A stretch of DNA of 64,000 bases, taken from Limnobacter thiooxidans. Its GTDB lineage: Bacteria > Pseudomonadota > Gammaproteobacteria > Burkholderiales > Burkholderiaceae_B. Of the stretch, positions 18,403-25,842 are shown one piece after another. A program made the translations under genes and the position numbers. The DNA lies in the NCBI RefSeq assembly GCF_036323495.1, contig NZ_AP028947.1, positions 2,852,001 to 2,916,000 of the forward strand, in the 5' to 3' direction. Within the stretch, counting starts at the first letter, position 1. Every line of letters starts with the position of its first letter. The notes under the pieces were generated by a model. That model was not told where the DNA came from and ran no database searches. It saw only the letters and a program-made list of their open reading frames with translations.

Positions 18403-19422
18403 ATGAAAAAACCCGCAGGCCGCAACGGCAGCGCAGGCAACTCGGACCGCTCTGGCCCGCCCAAACGACCCAGCAACCGCAACAAACCTGACGTGGCGCC
18501 CAGGTCAGCAGCCACACCAGGCCGGGGCCGCCCTACCACCACGGGTAGCACCAAAGCCGCGCCGGCAAAGCCCGCAGCACCCGGACGTGGTCGTGCAGCC
18601 ACGCGCAGCGCGCCAGTTGCGCCACCCGCTGGTACCGTACGCCCACGCCGCAGCAAGGTTACCGGCACCAACACACTGGACATGCTCGATCCGTTTGAGC
18701 CACAACGCCTGAGCAAGATCATGGCTGCCAAGGGATTGTGTTCGCGCCGTGAAGCAGACTTTCTGATTGAAAACGGCTGGGTCCGCGTGAACGGCAAGGT
18801 GGTCGACGAACTGGGTGCCAAAGTGCTGCCCACCGTCACCATTGACCTGGATGCCCGCGCCAAGAATGTGCTGAGCAAGCAGGTCACCATTTTGTACCAC
18901 AAGCCCATTGGTGTGGTTTCTGGCCAGCCCGAGGGGCGCTACAAGGCTGCGATGGAATGTTTGGGCCTGGAAAACCAGGCTGACCGAAAAACCTCCACGC
19001 CCTTTCAGCCCGCCATGTTGAAGGGCTTGGCACCCGCGGGGCGGCTGGACATTGATTCAACAGGCTTGCTGGTGTTGACCCAAGACGGCCGCATTGCCAA
19101 ACAACTGATCGATGCCAATTCCACCGTGGACAAGGAATACCTGGTTCGTGTTGAAGGCGAACTGAACGACCGGGGCCTAGAGATGTTGCGTTATGGCATC
19201 AGCCTCGATGGTGAAGCCTTGAAACCAGCGCAGGTCAGCTGGCAAAACGAAGACCAGCTTCGGTTCATCTTGAACGAAGGCAAAAAACGCCAGATTCGTC
19301 GCATGTGTGAAATCGTGGGCTTGCGGGTTGTGGGCCTTAAGCGGGTGCGAATTGGCCGCGTGATGCTGGGCGACCTACCCGTGGGTCAATGGCGCTTGCT
19401 AACCCCGGAAGAACGGTTCTAA
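18403..19422 (+). CDS. RluF-like 23S rRNA pseudouridine synthase with long basic N-terminal tail
   Basis: After about 100 residues of low-complexity Arg/Pro/Ala/Thr sequence come an S4 RNA-binding domain (RLSKIMAAKGLCSRREADFLIENGWVRVNG region) and an RsuA-type catalytic domain with the active-site Asp in GRLDIDSTGLLVL. The late motif RQIRRMCEIVGLRVVGLKRVRIG fits RluF-type enzymes better than RluB, but the assignment is not firm. It isomerises uridine to pseudouridine in rRNA. The disordered tail may add RNA affinity. TACAAT at 18365-18370 may be its -10 box. Confidence 0.85.
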   Translation: MKKPAGRNGSAGNSDRSGPPKRPSNRNKPDVAPRSAATPGRGRPTTTGSTKAAPAKPAAPGRGRAATRSAPVAPPAGTVRPRRSKVTGTNTLDMLDPFEPQRLSKIMAAKGLCSRREADFLIENGWVRVNGKVVDELGAKVLPTVTIDLDARAKNVLSKQVTILYHKPIGVVSGQPEGRYKAAMECLGLENQADRKTSTPFQPAMLKGLAPAGRLDIDSTGLLVLTQDGRIAKQLIDANSTVDKEYLVRVEGELNDRGLEMLRYGISLDGEALKPAQVSWQNEDQLRFILNEGKKRQIRRMCEIVGLRVVGLKRVRIGRVMLGDLPVGQWRLLTPEERF

Positions 19423-19519
19423 AAGGCTGATAATTCCACTCTGTTCAGGTGATTGATTTGCGTTGAAGACAGGTACTCTCGAATTTCACATTCGGATACG
19501 TTACCTCGAGATTCAACGC

Positions 19520-20896
19520 ATGCAAGCCCAGTACACGGCCACTCGGCCGACCGGCCCCCAGGCCATCCACCCACCGCATCTCGCCACCGACCTGGGGGCC
19601 ATTCGCATTCAGGCCGATCAGTTGTGTGTGTGGGTCAGCCTGGCCTGCCTCGGGTTCGCCGTTGTCCAGGGGCTTGCCTACAACAACCTGGCCGAGGCAC
19701 TGGGCTGGGGCGTTCCCCTGTTTTCAGCCAGTTACCTCCTAACCCGTTTTTTTGCGGGTCAAACACTCACCATGTACCTGAATGCCGCACTGCTGGTGGG
19801 CATGGGAGCCTTGCATGTGCATGTGGCACGCGGGCTGCTCGAATTTCATTTCAGCTTCTTCATGCTGCTGCCGGTCATGCTGGCCTATCGGGATACGCGC
19901 CCATTGATCGGCATGGGCCTCATGATTGTGGCCCATCACATCGTATTCGACATGCTGCAACGCGCAGGCTTTGACTGCTATATATTCCGTGGCCCGTTTT
20001 CCGGCTTGCCCGCAGTGGCATTGCATGGTTTCTACGTGGTGGTGGCGGTCCTGCTGTTGTCAATGATCGCGAAAACGCTTCGCGACCATGCCATGGCCGC
20101 GCAGGAAAGCTCGCAACTGATCAGCTACCTCGACAAGGAAAAAGGGATCAATCTCCAAGTTCGCGCGCAACCGGACGAGGCCGGGAAAGTGTCAGCAATG
20201 GGCAAGGTATTCAACGACTACGCCGACAACATGAGCCTGGTCGTTGCAGCATTCAAAATGCTTCGTACCGATATTCGTGAGCTGTCACACATCGCGAAAC
20301 ACCTCGGTGCAGACAACACCCACCAGGTCGAAGACAGCGCACAAGCCTCCAGAAACCTGCGAACTTTCATCCAACACCTCGGCGACCAAACCCGCATGGG
20401 GCAGACCACCGCAGACCTGTCGAGAAAAGTCACGGAAGATTGTTTCGACCTCATTAACGAACTCAACCAGTCGCTTGAGCAGTTGCAAAAAATCAGCAAA
20501 AACGCCTTCGACAGCAAACAGCAACTTCAGAGCCTGCACAAGGAATTGAACAAGCTACCCGAATCGTCATCGCAGCAACACCTGCAAGTCACCTTGAATA
20601 ATCTGGACAATTTGAACGAGCGCACCAACGACTTCATGAACAAGATGGATCTGTTGAAAAGCGGATTGAATGCGATTGAAAACCAGGTGGTGTCGATTGA
20701 CAGGGCCACTCACCAATGGGTGGAGAACGGCCATGCAAACCAGCGACAGGGCTGGGAAGTTCTAGGGTCAATGGACAGCATGCAAACCCGGGCAGAAAGC
20801 GCACTGCGCACCTTGGGCAGCACGGTACAGACCATTCTGCGTGCCGATGAACTGACCCGCGAAATGGAGAAAAGACTTTCGAGGTTTGACCTGTGA
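19520..20896 (+). CDS. Degenerate chemoreceptor-like membrane protein
   Basis: I prefer the ATG at 19520 over a TTG 57 bases earlier. The 458-residue product has an N-terminal multi-helix membrane domain (about 35-185) with LMIVAHHIVFDMLQ and ALHGFYVVVAVLLL. Similar four- to six-helix sensor domains occur in betaproteobacterial methyl-accepting proteins. A long helical region follows (about 185-458). The highly conserved chemoreceptor tip and classic methylation segments are not recognisable, so it is unlikely to signal through CheA in the normal way. Its stop overlaps the start of a GGDEF-EAL gene, suggesting that it passes its signal to that protein. Confidence 0.7.
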   Translation: MQAQYTATRPTGPQAIHPPHLATDLGAIRIQADQLCVWVSLACLGFAVVQGLAYNNLAEALGWGVPLFSASYLLTRFFAGQTLTMYLNAALLVGMGALHVHVARGLLEFHFSFFMLLPVMLAYRDTRPLIGMGLMIVAHHIVFDMLQRAGFDCYIFRGPFSGLPAVALHGFYVVVAVLLLSMIAKTLRDHAMAAQESSQLISYLDKEKGINLQVRAQPDEAGKVSAMGKVFNDYADNMSLVVAAFKMLRTDIRELSHIAKHLGADNTHQVEDSAQASRNLRTFIQHLGDQTRMGQTTADLSRKVTEDCFDLINELNQSLEQLQKISKNAFDSKQQLQSLHKELNKLPESSSQQHLQVTLNNLDNLNERTNDFMNKMDLLKSGLNAIENQVVSIDRATHQWVENGHANQRQGWEVLGSMDSMQTRAESALRTLGSTVQTILRADELTREMEKRLSRFDL

Positions 20897-23280
20897 GCCT
20901 GAGCAATGTGCTGGATGACCCCATGGTCAATGAGTTACTGGAAAGTGACTCGGTTCGCCATGCGATTGTGGGTCACTTTGGCGAGGAACTGAGCCTGGTG
21001 GCCGCGAGCAAATTCTTCCGGCAACATGTAGGGTTCAAATCGGGTAGTGAATTGCTGGTCAACCGCTACGGCATGTCGGTTTACCGAGCCCTCTCCAACG
21101 CCCTGCTCAAGAACCAGGGTTGGACAGGCCATGTCAAAGTGCGCTCCCAGTGGTTTCGTTTGCAAATGTTGGCCCACAGTGGCTTCGGTATTCTGTGCGA
21201 GCAGGATGCTGCTGAACACAAGGGATTGGCTGGGGAACAGATTATTGCAAAGGTCGGCCCCGCCCTCTCCACGAACAACAAATCAATGCCAGCAAGTGTT
21301 TTGCTGGTGGTGGATGACAAGGGAACAATCAGAAACACCAGCCCTTCGCTGGAAGAGTTTCTCGGGCAGAGCAGCGAGCAGCTTCGACAGGTGGATGCAG
21401 CAAACCTGGTTTTTCGCACCGACGTCGGACAATTCAAGCGCCTGCTTGATCAAGTGAAGTATCAAACCACTTCTGCAGACGGTTCATTTCGCTTGCGCAA
21501 CATTCACAACGACGTGGTGTACTTCGACTGGACCGCCGCATGCAGCGGTGGGGATGTGATGCTGATCGGTCGCTCCAGCAACATTCACCTGGAAGAAGCA
21601 CTGGTCAAAAGTGAAGAACGGATCAACAACATTCTTGAATCAATGGACGATGCCTTTTTTGCCATCGACATGAACGGCTATGTGAACTACCTGAACGAAA
21701 AAGGTGCGGAGCTTCTGGGGAAAAGTGCCCCCCTTCTGCTGGGCAGAATGGTTTGGGAACGCGCCCCCCATTTGAAAAAAACTCCCCTGTTCAAATACGT
21801 GAACCAGGCCAAGAGCAGCATGCAACCCGAAACATTTCAGTGGCAAGACCCAGCCAAGGACATGTGGTATCAGGTGAAAGCATTTCCCAGCGATGAACTG
21901 ATTTCAATCTTCTTCACTGACATCAGTTCCATCAAGCACAATGAAAACAAGATGCACCACCAGGCTACCCACGATTCACTGACGGGTCTGCCAAACAGGT
22001 TGGCCCTCTCACAGGCGCTCGGGGAGTTGTTGGGCAACGACCAGATCAAGGATTTCAAACTGGGTTTGCTGTTCATTGACCTTGACGGCTTCAAGGCGGT
22101 GAACGACACGCTGGGCCACGACCGCGGCGACGACCTGTTGATTGCGGTCTCCAAGCGGCTTCGAAGCGTGGTTCGAAATTCCGACATTGTGGCGCGCCTG
22201 TCAGGTGACGAATTTGTCATCACCCTACCCTACATCGCAGACCAGGACACCGCATTCAATGTGGGCCGGAAGGTGGTTGATGCGGTGAGCAAAAAACCGT
22301 TCGAACTGGGTGACAAGAAAATTTATGTCGGTGCTTCAGTGGGCGTCGCCCTGTTCCCCGAAGATTCGCAAGATGTGGAAGGGCTGCTCAAGCACGCAGA
22401 CATCGCCATGTACCAGGCCAAACAGGCTGGCAAGAACACTGTGCGCATGTTTCACGCCAACATGAGTGCCGCACTACAAATCAAGGTTGACCTTGAAAAT
22501 GATTTGCATGAGGCCATACTGAATGACCGAATCGAATTGCATTATCAGCCGCGATTCAACTCGGATGGTTCCATTTGCTCAGTTGAAGCATTGGCTCGCA
22601 TGCGATCCCGGTCTGGTGAACTGATTCCCCCTGCGCAATTCATTCCTATTGCCGAAGAAACCGGTTTGATCATCCCCATGGGTGAACAGGTCTTGCGAAA
22701 GGCATGCCGCTGGGTTCAAGACACCAACAAGAAACTTAAAAAACCAATCAGTGTGTCGGTGAATGTGTCAGGAATCCAGTTGCTGGATGGTCAACTGTGC
22801 GCCACCGTTGAAAAGGTTCTGAAGCTGAGTGGGCTCGCGCCTGAAATGCTTGAACTTGAATTGACGGAAACCGTGCTGATGCAAAACCAGGATGCTGTGC
22901 TGCAGGATTTGAACAAACTACACGCACTGGGTGTGATTTTGTCCATTGACGATTTCGGCACAGGCTATTCCTCACTGGCTACCTTGCACCGCATGCCCGT
23001 GCAATCCATCAAACTGGACCGATCCTTTGTCAGCGACCTGCCCGACAAAGTAGACAGCGTGGTTCTCTCGCGCACGGTGCTGGCCATGGCCAAGGCACTG
23101 GGTTTGAAAGTGGTCGCTGAAGGTGTGGAAACTTCGGAGCAACGTGATTTTCTCATTGATGCGGGAGTACCCGAGCTTCAAGGTTTTGGCCTTGCGCGGC
23201 CCATGACAGCTGACGACTCCCGGCAGTTTGTGTGGGCACAGCAGATCACGAGCGATTCGGCCAAGAAAATTCTGGTTTGA
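20893..23280 (+). CDS. PAS-GGDEF-EAL cyclic-di-GMP signalling protein
   Basis: The GTG start overlaps the previous stop by four bases. The 795-residue protein has an unfamiliar N-terminal helical segment (about 1-110), two PAS-like regions (about 130-235 and 235-350), a GGDEF domain with signature SGDEF (near 437) and an EAL domain with EALAR (near 564), ELTETVLM and IDDFGTGYSSL. The EAL metal and catalytic motifs look complete, so phosphodiesterase activity is likely. The first Gly of GGDEF is Ser, a variant sometimes still active. No membrane segment is visible; the coupled upstream membrane protein may be its sensor. Confidence 0.92.
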   Translation: MSLSNVLDDPMVNELLESDSVRHAIVGHFGEELSLVAASKFFRQHVGFKSGSELLVNRYGMSVYRALSNALLKNQGWTGHVKVRSQWFRLQMLAHSGFGILCEQDAAEHKGLAGEQIIAKVGPALSTNNKSMPASVLLVVDDKGTIRNTSPSLEEFLGQSSEQLRQVDAANLVFRTDVGQFKRLLDQVKYQTTSADGSFRLRNIHNDVVYFDWTAACSGGDVMLIGRSSNIHLEEALVKSEERINNILESMDDAFFAIDMNGYVNYLNEKGAELLGKSAPLLLGRMVWERAPHLKKTPLFKYVNQAKSSMQPETFQWQDPAKDMWYQVKAFPSDELISIFFTDISSIKHNENKMHHQATHDSLTGLPNRLALSQALGELLGNDQIKDFKLGLLFIDLDGFKAVNDTLGHDRGDDLLIAVSKRLRSVVRNSDIVARLSGDEFVITLPYIADQDTAFNVGRKVVDAVSKKPFELGDKKIYVGASVGVALFPEDSQDVEGLLKHADIAMYQAKQAGKNTVRMFHANMSAALQIKVDLENDLHEAILNDRIELHYQPRFNSDGSICSVEALARMRSRSGELIPPAQFIPIAEETGLIIPMGEQVLRKACRWVQDTNKKLKKPISVSVNVSGIQLLDGQLCATVEKVLKLSGLAPEMLELELTETVLMQNQDAVLQDLNKLHALGVILSIDDFGTGYSSLATLHRMPVQSIKLDRSFVSDLPDKVDSVVLSRTVLAMAKALGLKVVAEGVETSEQRDFLIDAGVPELQGFGLARPMTADDSRQFVWAQQITSDSAKKILV

Positions 23281-23299
23281 GCGCTTTGCGTGCTGATCA

Positions 23300-23430
23300 A
23301 AGCGACATTCGGCTGTATGCAGACGTTTTGTGAACTTAAGCGGCATTCGGTTGGTGCAGGTGGTTTGTGAACTCAAACACCATTCGGCTGGGTGAGCCCG
23401 GTTCGAAAATCCAAGCGACATTCGGCTGGG
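23300..23430 (+). repeat. Four tandem 37-38-bp repeats
   Basis: CATTCGG recurs at 23306, 23344, 23381 and 23419 (spacing 38, 37, 38), mostly inside the longer context AGCGACATTCGGCTG and followed twice by TTTGTGAACT. The units are contiguous and diverged, with no unique spacers. Function unknown. Confidence 0.8.
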
Positions 23431-23444
23431 TGTACCCCACCTCG

Positions 23445-23571
23445 TTGAAAGCTTGTCTATCCCATCTTGAAACAGAATTCCCATTCACCCAGCCCCTCCA
23501 AAAAAGATGGTCGGGGCTGTGTGTTGCCTGAAGGCGATCATGGAAATCCTGTTTCAAGCGGGCAAGCTTTC
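23445..23571. repeat. Nested inverted repeat at the centre of the repeat block
   Basis: GAAAGCTTG (23447-23455) pairs with CAAGCTTTC (23563-23571), CTTGAAACAG (23466-23475) with CTGTTTCAAG (23549-23558), and CAGCCCC (23490-23496) with GGGGCTG (23513-23519). All arms are perfect. The flanking tandem repeats face away from it in opposite orientation, so the whole 23300-23690 segment is roughly palindromic. Confidence 0.85.
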
Positions 23572-23589
23572 TGAATCCGAGGTGAGATA

Positions 23590-23691
23590 CAGCCCGAGCC
23601 GAATACTGCTTGAGTCAACCGCTCCGGTGGTACAGAGCCGAATGCCGCGTGAGCCAACCACGCCGGTAGCTCAGAACCGAATTGTCAAGTG
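23590..23691 (-). repeat. Three tandem 39-bp repeats in inverse orientation
   Basis: CCGAAT occurs at 23599, 23638 and 23677 (spacing exactly 39). Each copy sits in a unit of the form GAGCCGAAT...CCGGTGGTACA. These are related to the forward copies at 23300-23430 read on the other strand. Because 39 is divisible by three, the units would encode a 13-residue repeat if translated, but I see no reason to call a gene. Confidence 0.75.
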
Positions 23692-23860
23692 AATGCCACT
23701 GCCCAGTCAGAAAACTGGCCGACTTTGCGCGCAGGGAGAAACGATCGCGAAGCGAAAGCAAAATCCGACAATCTTTTTTGGAGGGTTTTGCTTAGTGCCG
23801 CTCAAGCAGCAAAGTCGAATAGCCAGTTTTCGGGCAGTGGTGACACTTGAAATTCGGTTC
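23674..23860. mobile_element. 187-bp fold-back element (MITE-like)
   Basis: The left arm (23674-23728) and right arm (23809-23860) are nearly perfect inverted copies. GAACCGAATTGTCAAGTG faces CACTTGAAATTCGGTTC with one indel, CCACTGCCC faces GGGCAGTGG, GAAAACTGGC faces GCCAGTTTTC (with a five-base bulge), and GACTTTGC faces GCAAAGTC. An inner pair AGCAAAA/TTTTGCT (23758, 23786) continues the symmetry. No transposase is present. A non-autonomous insertion element is the simplest reading; no target duplication is evident. Confidence 0.6.
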
Positions 23861-23935
23861 GAGTATGACGCTTGATTTGGTTCAAATATGACGCTTGAAA
23901 GCCGGTTCAAGTGTGGCACATGAATTTCGGTTCAA
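23843..23935 (+). repeat. Four tandem 23-25-bp repeats
   Basis: Units resembling TATGACGCTTGAATTCGGTTC end at 23860, 23883, 23908 and 23933. Multiple short direct repeats of this sort occur at the ends of IS21-family elements, but no istA or istB is nearby, so this could at most be a stranded terminus. The last unit abuts the 3' end of the queD-like gene. Confidence 0.7.
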
Positions 23936-23945
23936 TACCACCGAA

Positions 23946-24296
23946 TCAAGCTCGGCCTTCGGCTTTAGCATCGTCCAGGTCCATCTCGACCCCAAACCCG
24001 ATCGAACCACGAAACACCCGCACGCGTATCAATGGACCCTTCGGCCGCAATTGGTCCCAGATCCACCTCGCAATATTCTCGGAGGTAGGCAATTCAATGT
24101 ATTCATTCAAGTACGAGTGGTCCAGGCGCTCTCGAACCGCCTCAACCTGTTCACTAAGCAGGCTTTCAGGCACTACATAGCCGTCTGTGGCGGGACCTTC
24201 GAACCACACCTCAGCGGTGTAACTGTGGCCATGCAAGCCAGGCCAATCCGGCAACTGGTGCGCAACGTCGAAGGTGAACTGTTTGAAGACTTTCAT
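23946..24296 (-). CDS. queD: QueD-like 6-carboxytetrahydropterin synthase homologue lacking the catalytic Cys
   Basis: The 116-residue protein starts at the ATG complementary to 24294-24296, overlapping queE by four bases. It keeps the zinc histidines His13, His22 and His24 (FDVAHQL...LHGHSY), the Asp-His pair in RLDHSYLN and the late motif PTSENIARWIWDQL. The loop that carries the catalytic cysteine in E. coli QueD (CGRLHGH) is shortened to PGLHGH, and the protein has no cysteine at all. Coupling to queE supports a queuosine-pathway role, but the chemistry is uncertain. Confidence 0.8.
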   Translation of the reverse strand: MKVFKQFTFDVAHQLPDWPGLHGHSYTAEVWFEGPATDGYVVPESLLSEQVEAVRERLDHSYLNEYIELPTSENIARWIWDQLRPKGPLIRVRVFRGSIGFGVEMDLDDAKAEGRA

Positions 24297-24943
24297 GGCA
24301 TTCCAATGACTTTGTGGGTTTGTACACTCAAACGCCACTTGGGGTTTTTCAGGCAAGTTTGAATGGCGGCCTGCAGATTCCTGGCTTTGGTTGCCGGGTC
24401 TGCATGGTCCATGGCCTGCACAAAACAATGATCAAAATCCAGTCGGCTGAGTGCTTCCAGGTTCTGGCCCAGTTGCGGCACGACCACCTTCATTTCGTTA
24501 CCGCGGGTTTGAACCAGTTCACTGCCAAATTTGGGGCTGACACAAATCCAGTCCACTCCAGTTGGCACAGGCAAGGTGCCATTGGTTTCCACTGCAATCT
24601 CGAACCCGTGCGAATGTACTGCATCAATCAATGCCGCATCCAGTTGCAAAACAGGTTCCCCCCCGGTGAATACGACATAGGGCTTGGCGTGAACTGAATC
24701 GCCTTTGAACGTGTCCGCAATAGCCTGTGCGAGGCTGCCAGCGTCCTTGAATTTACCGCCACCCACGCCATTGGTACCAACGAAATCGGTGTCGCAGAAT
24801 TTGCAAACCGCGGTGGCGCGATCTTCTTCCCGCCCCGACCACAGGTTGCAACCCGCAAACCGGCAAAACACGGCAGCCCGACCGGCCTGTGCGCCTTCGC
24901 CTTGCAAGGTGTAAAACATTTCTTTGACGGTGTAAGTGCTCAC
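24293..24943 (-). CDS. queE: 7-carboxy-7-deazaguanine synthase, radical SAM
   Basis: The 216-residue product (GTG start) begins VKEMFYTLQGEGAQAGRAAVF, the QueE signature. Its three cluster cysteines are spaced widely, C32-x14-C47-x2-C50 (GCNLW...VCKFCDTD), as in the QueE subgroup with an inserted loop. FTGGEPVLQ is the SAM-binding GGE motif. It converts 6-carboxytetrahydropterin to carboxy-deazaguanine, a precursor of preQ0 and queuosine. It is preceded by a structured leader with a terminator (see 25011-25165) that may control the queE-queD pair. Confidence 0.92.
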   Translation of the reverse strand: MSTYTVKEMFYTLQGEGAQAGRAAVFCRFAGCNLWSGREEDRATAVCKFCDTDFVGTNGVGGGKFKDAGSLAQAIADTFKGDSVHAKPYVVFTGGEPVLQLDAALIDAVHSHGFEIAVETNGTLPVPTGVDWICVSPKFGSELVQTRGNEMKVVVPQLGQNLEALSRLDFDHCFVQAMDHADPATKARNLQAAIQTCLKNPKWRLSVQTHKVIGMP

Positions 24944-25010
24944 GGCTTGATCGCTTGTTTGTTACAGGCGCAATGCTACTTGAAATGGGAAAAGGTGCCC
25001 AGAAAAAGGG

Positions 25011-25165
25011 CAAAAAAAATGCCCGATATGGTTGATCGGGCAAACCTCAGAAGCAAAAGAGGAGGGATGTGAGCGCTTAGTTTGCAACCGCTCCGTTTTC
25101 CGATCAAGCCCATTTTTCGAGGCTTTCCTCGAAACTCCAGAGTTACATCCCTGCCCTTTCCCTAG
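25011..25165 (-). ncRNA. Structured RNA with terminator upstream of queE (attenuator or small RNA)
   Basis: On the minus strand, AGGGATGT (25152-25145) closes with ACATCCCT (25070-25063). Inside are hairpins AACTC/GAGTT (25144-25133), TTTCGAGG/CCTCGAAA with a four-base loop (25134-25115) and GAGCG/CGCTC (25093-25071). A terminator follows: TGCCCGAT/ATCGGGCA (25042-25020), then eight Ts. The segment TTGATCGG (25107-25100) can instead pair with CCGATCAA inside the terminator arm, as in an antiterminator. TATTCT just upstream may be a -10 box. I match it to no known riboswitch; a stand-alone small RNA or the 3' UTR of the algC-DUF1415 transcript are alternatives. Confidence 0.5.
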
Positions 25166-25275
25166 AATAAAACCTCAAAAAACCCTGAAATATAACCACC
25201 GCTTTGCTTTCAGGTTTACAGCTGTAAGCTGAATGTTCAATTAGAACAAAACACCCAAAACCGTTGAGTGTTGTT

Positions 25276-25842
25276 TTAATTCCCGGCGTCAGGCTTCAAG
25301 CAAGCTTTCAATAGGGCACGCAACTTCTCAACGCCCTGCTCGTTCATGCATTCAATGTTGCGCTCGGGAATCAAATCGACCTCGGGGTAGCTGTCAATCG
25401 CAACGGTCAAACTGTCTTCCCGCAACAGGTGCAACATGGGAAATGGCGAACGGTTGGTGTAGTTCTCGGCATCTTCAGGTTCCGTTCCGCCGAACTGGTA
25501 GTCCGGGTGGAAACTGGCCACCTGGTAAACACCTTCCAGGTCCATGTCGACCAGCAATTCATCTGCAACTTCCAGAAAGTCGTTGTACTGGTAAAAATCC
25601 TGCAACAACTGCGGATGAATCAACAACGTTGTTTCCACGTCAGGCTGCACATTCAGCAGCGCCAACTCGTGAGCAAGTTCATCCAGTAACTCGGGTTCAC
25701 TGTCAGCCTTGCTGACCACAAAACGCACACGCTCCTTGACCAGCTCGCGTTTGGCAAAGGGGCACAGGTTAAAGGCCACAACCACCTGCTCCACCCAACG
25801 GCGGGTGGCGGCAATGACCTCGTCGTCTCTTAGGTCCATCAT
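25276..25842 (-). CDS. DUF1415 family protein
   Basis: The 188-residue protein fits the DUF1415 family: RRWVEQVVVAFNLCPFAKREL at the N-terminus, then LLIHPQLLQDFYQYNDFLEVAD and YQVASFHPDYQFGG, ending RNIECMNEQGVEKL. The family is widespread in proteobacteria and has no established function; NLCPFA and SFHPDYQF are the eye-catching conserved segments. The ATG follows the algC stop directly with no gap (TAAATG), so the two are co-translated. A second ATG lies one codon later. Confidence 0.85.
   Translation of the reverse strand: MMDLRDDEVIAATRRWVEQVVVAFNLCPFAKRELVKERVRFVVSKADSEPELLDELAHELALLNVQPDVETTLLIHPQLLQDFYQYNDFLEVADELLVDMDLEGVYQVASFHPDYQFGGTEPEDAENYTNRSPFPMLHLLREDSLTVAIDSYPEVDLIPERNIECMNEQGVEKLRALLKACLKPDAGN

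Noticed and set aside
23300..23690. Possible CRISPR array
   Set aside because: Repeats are contiguous, diverged and reverse orientation half way; there are no unique spacers and no cas genes.
22972..23692. Frames reading out of the repeat block on both strands (22972-23484 minus, 23507-23692 plus)
   Set aside because: They are built from the repeats; one overlaps the end of the EAL gene. No ribosome-binding site supports them.
25043..25165. 6S RNA or 4.5S RNA
   Set aside because: The multi-hairpin junction does not look like the long bulged 6S hairpin, and the 4.5S tetraloop motif is absent.
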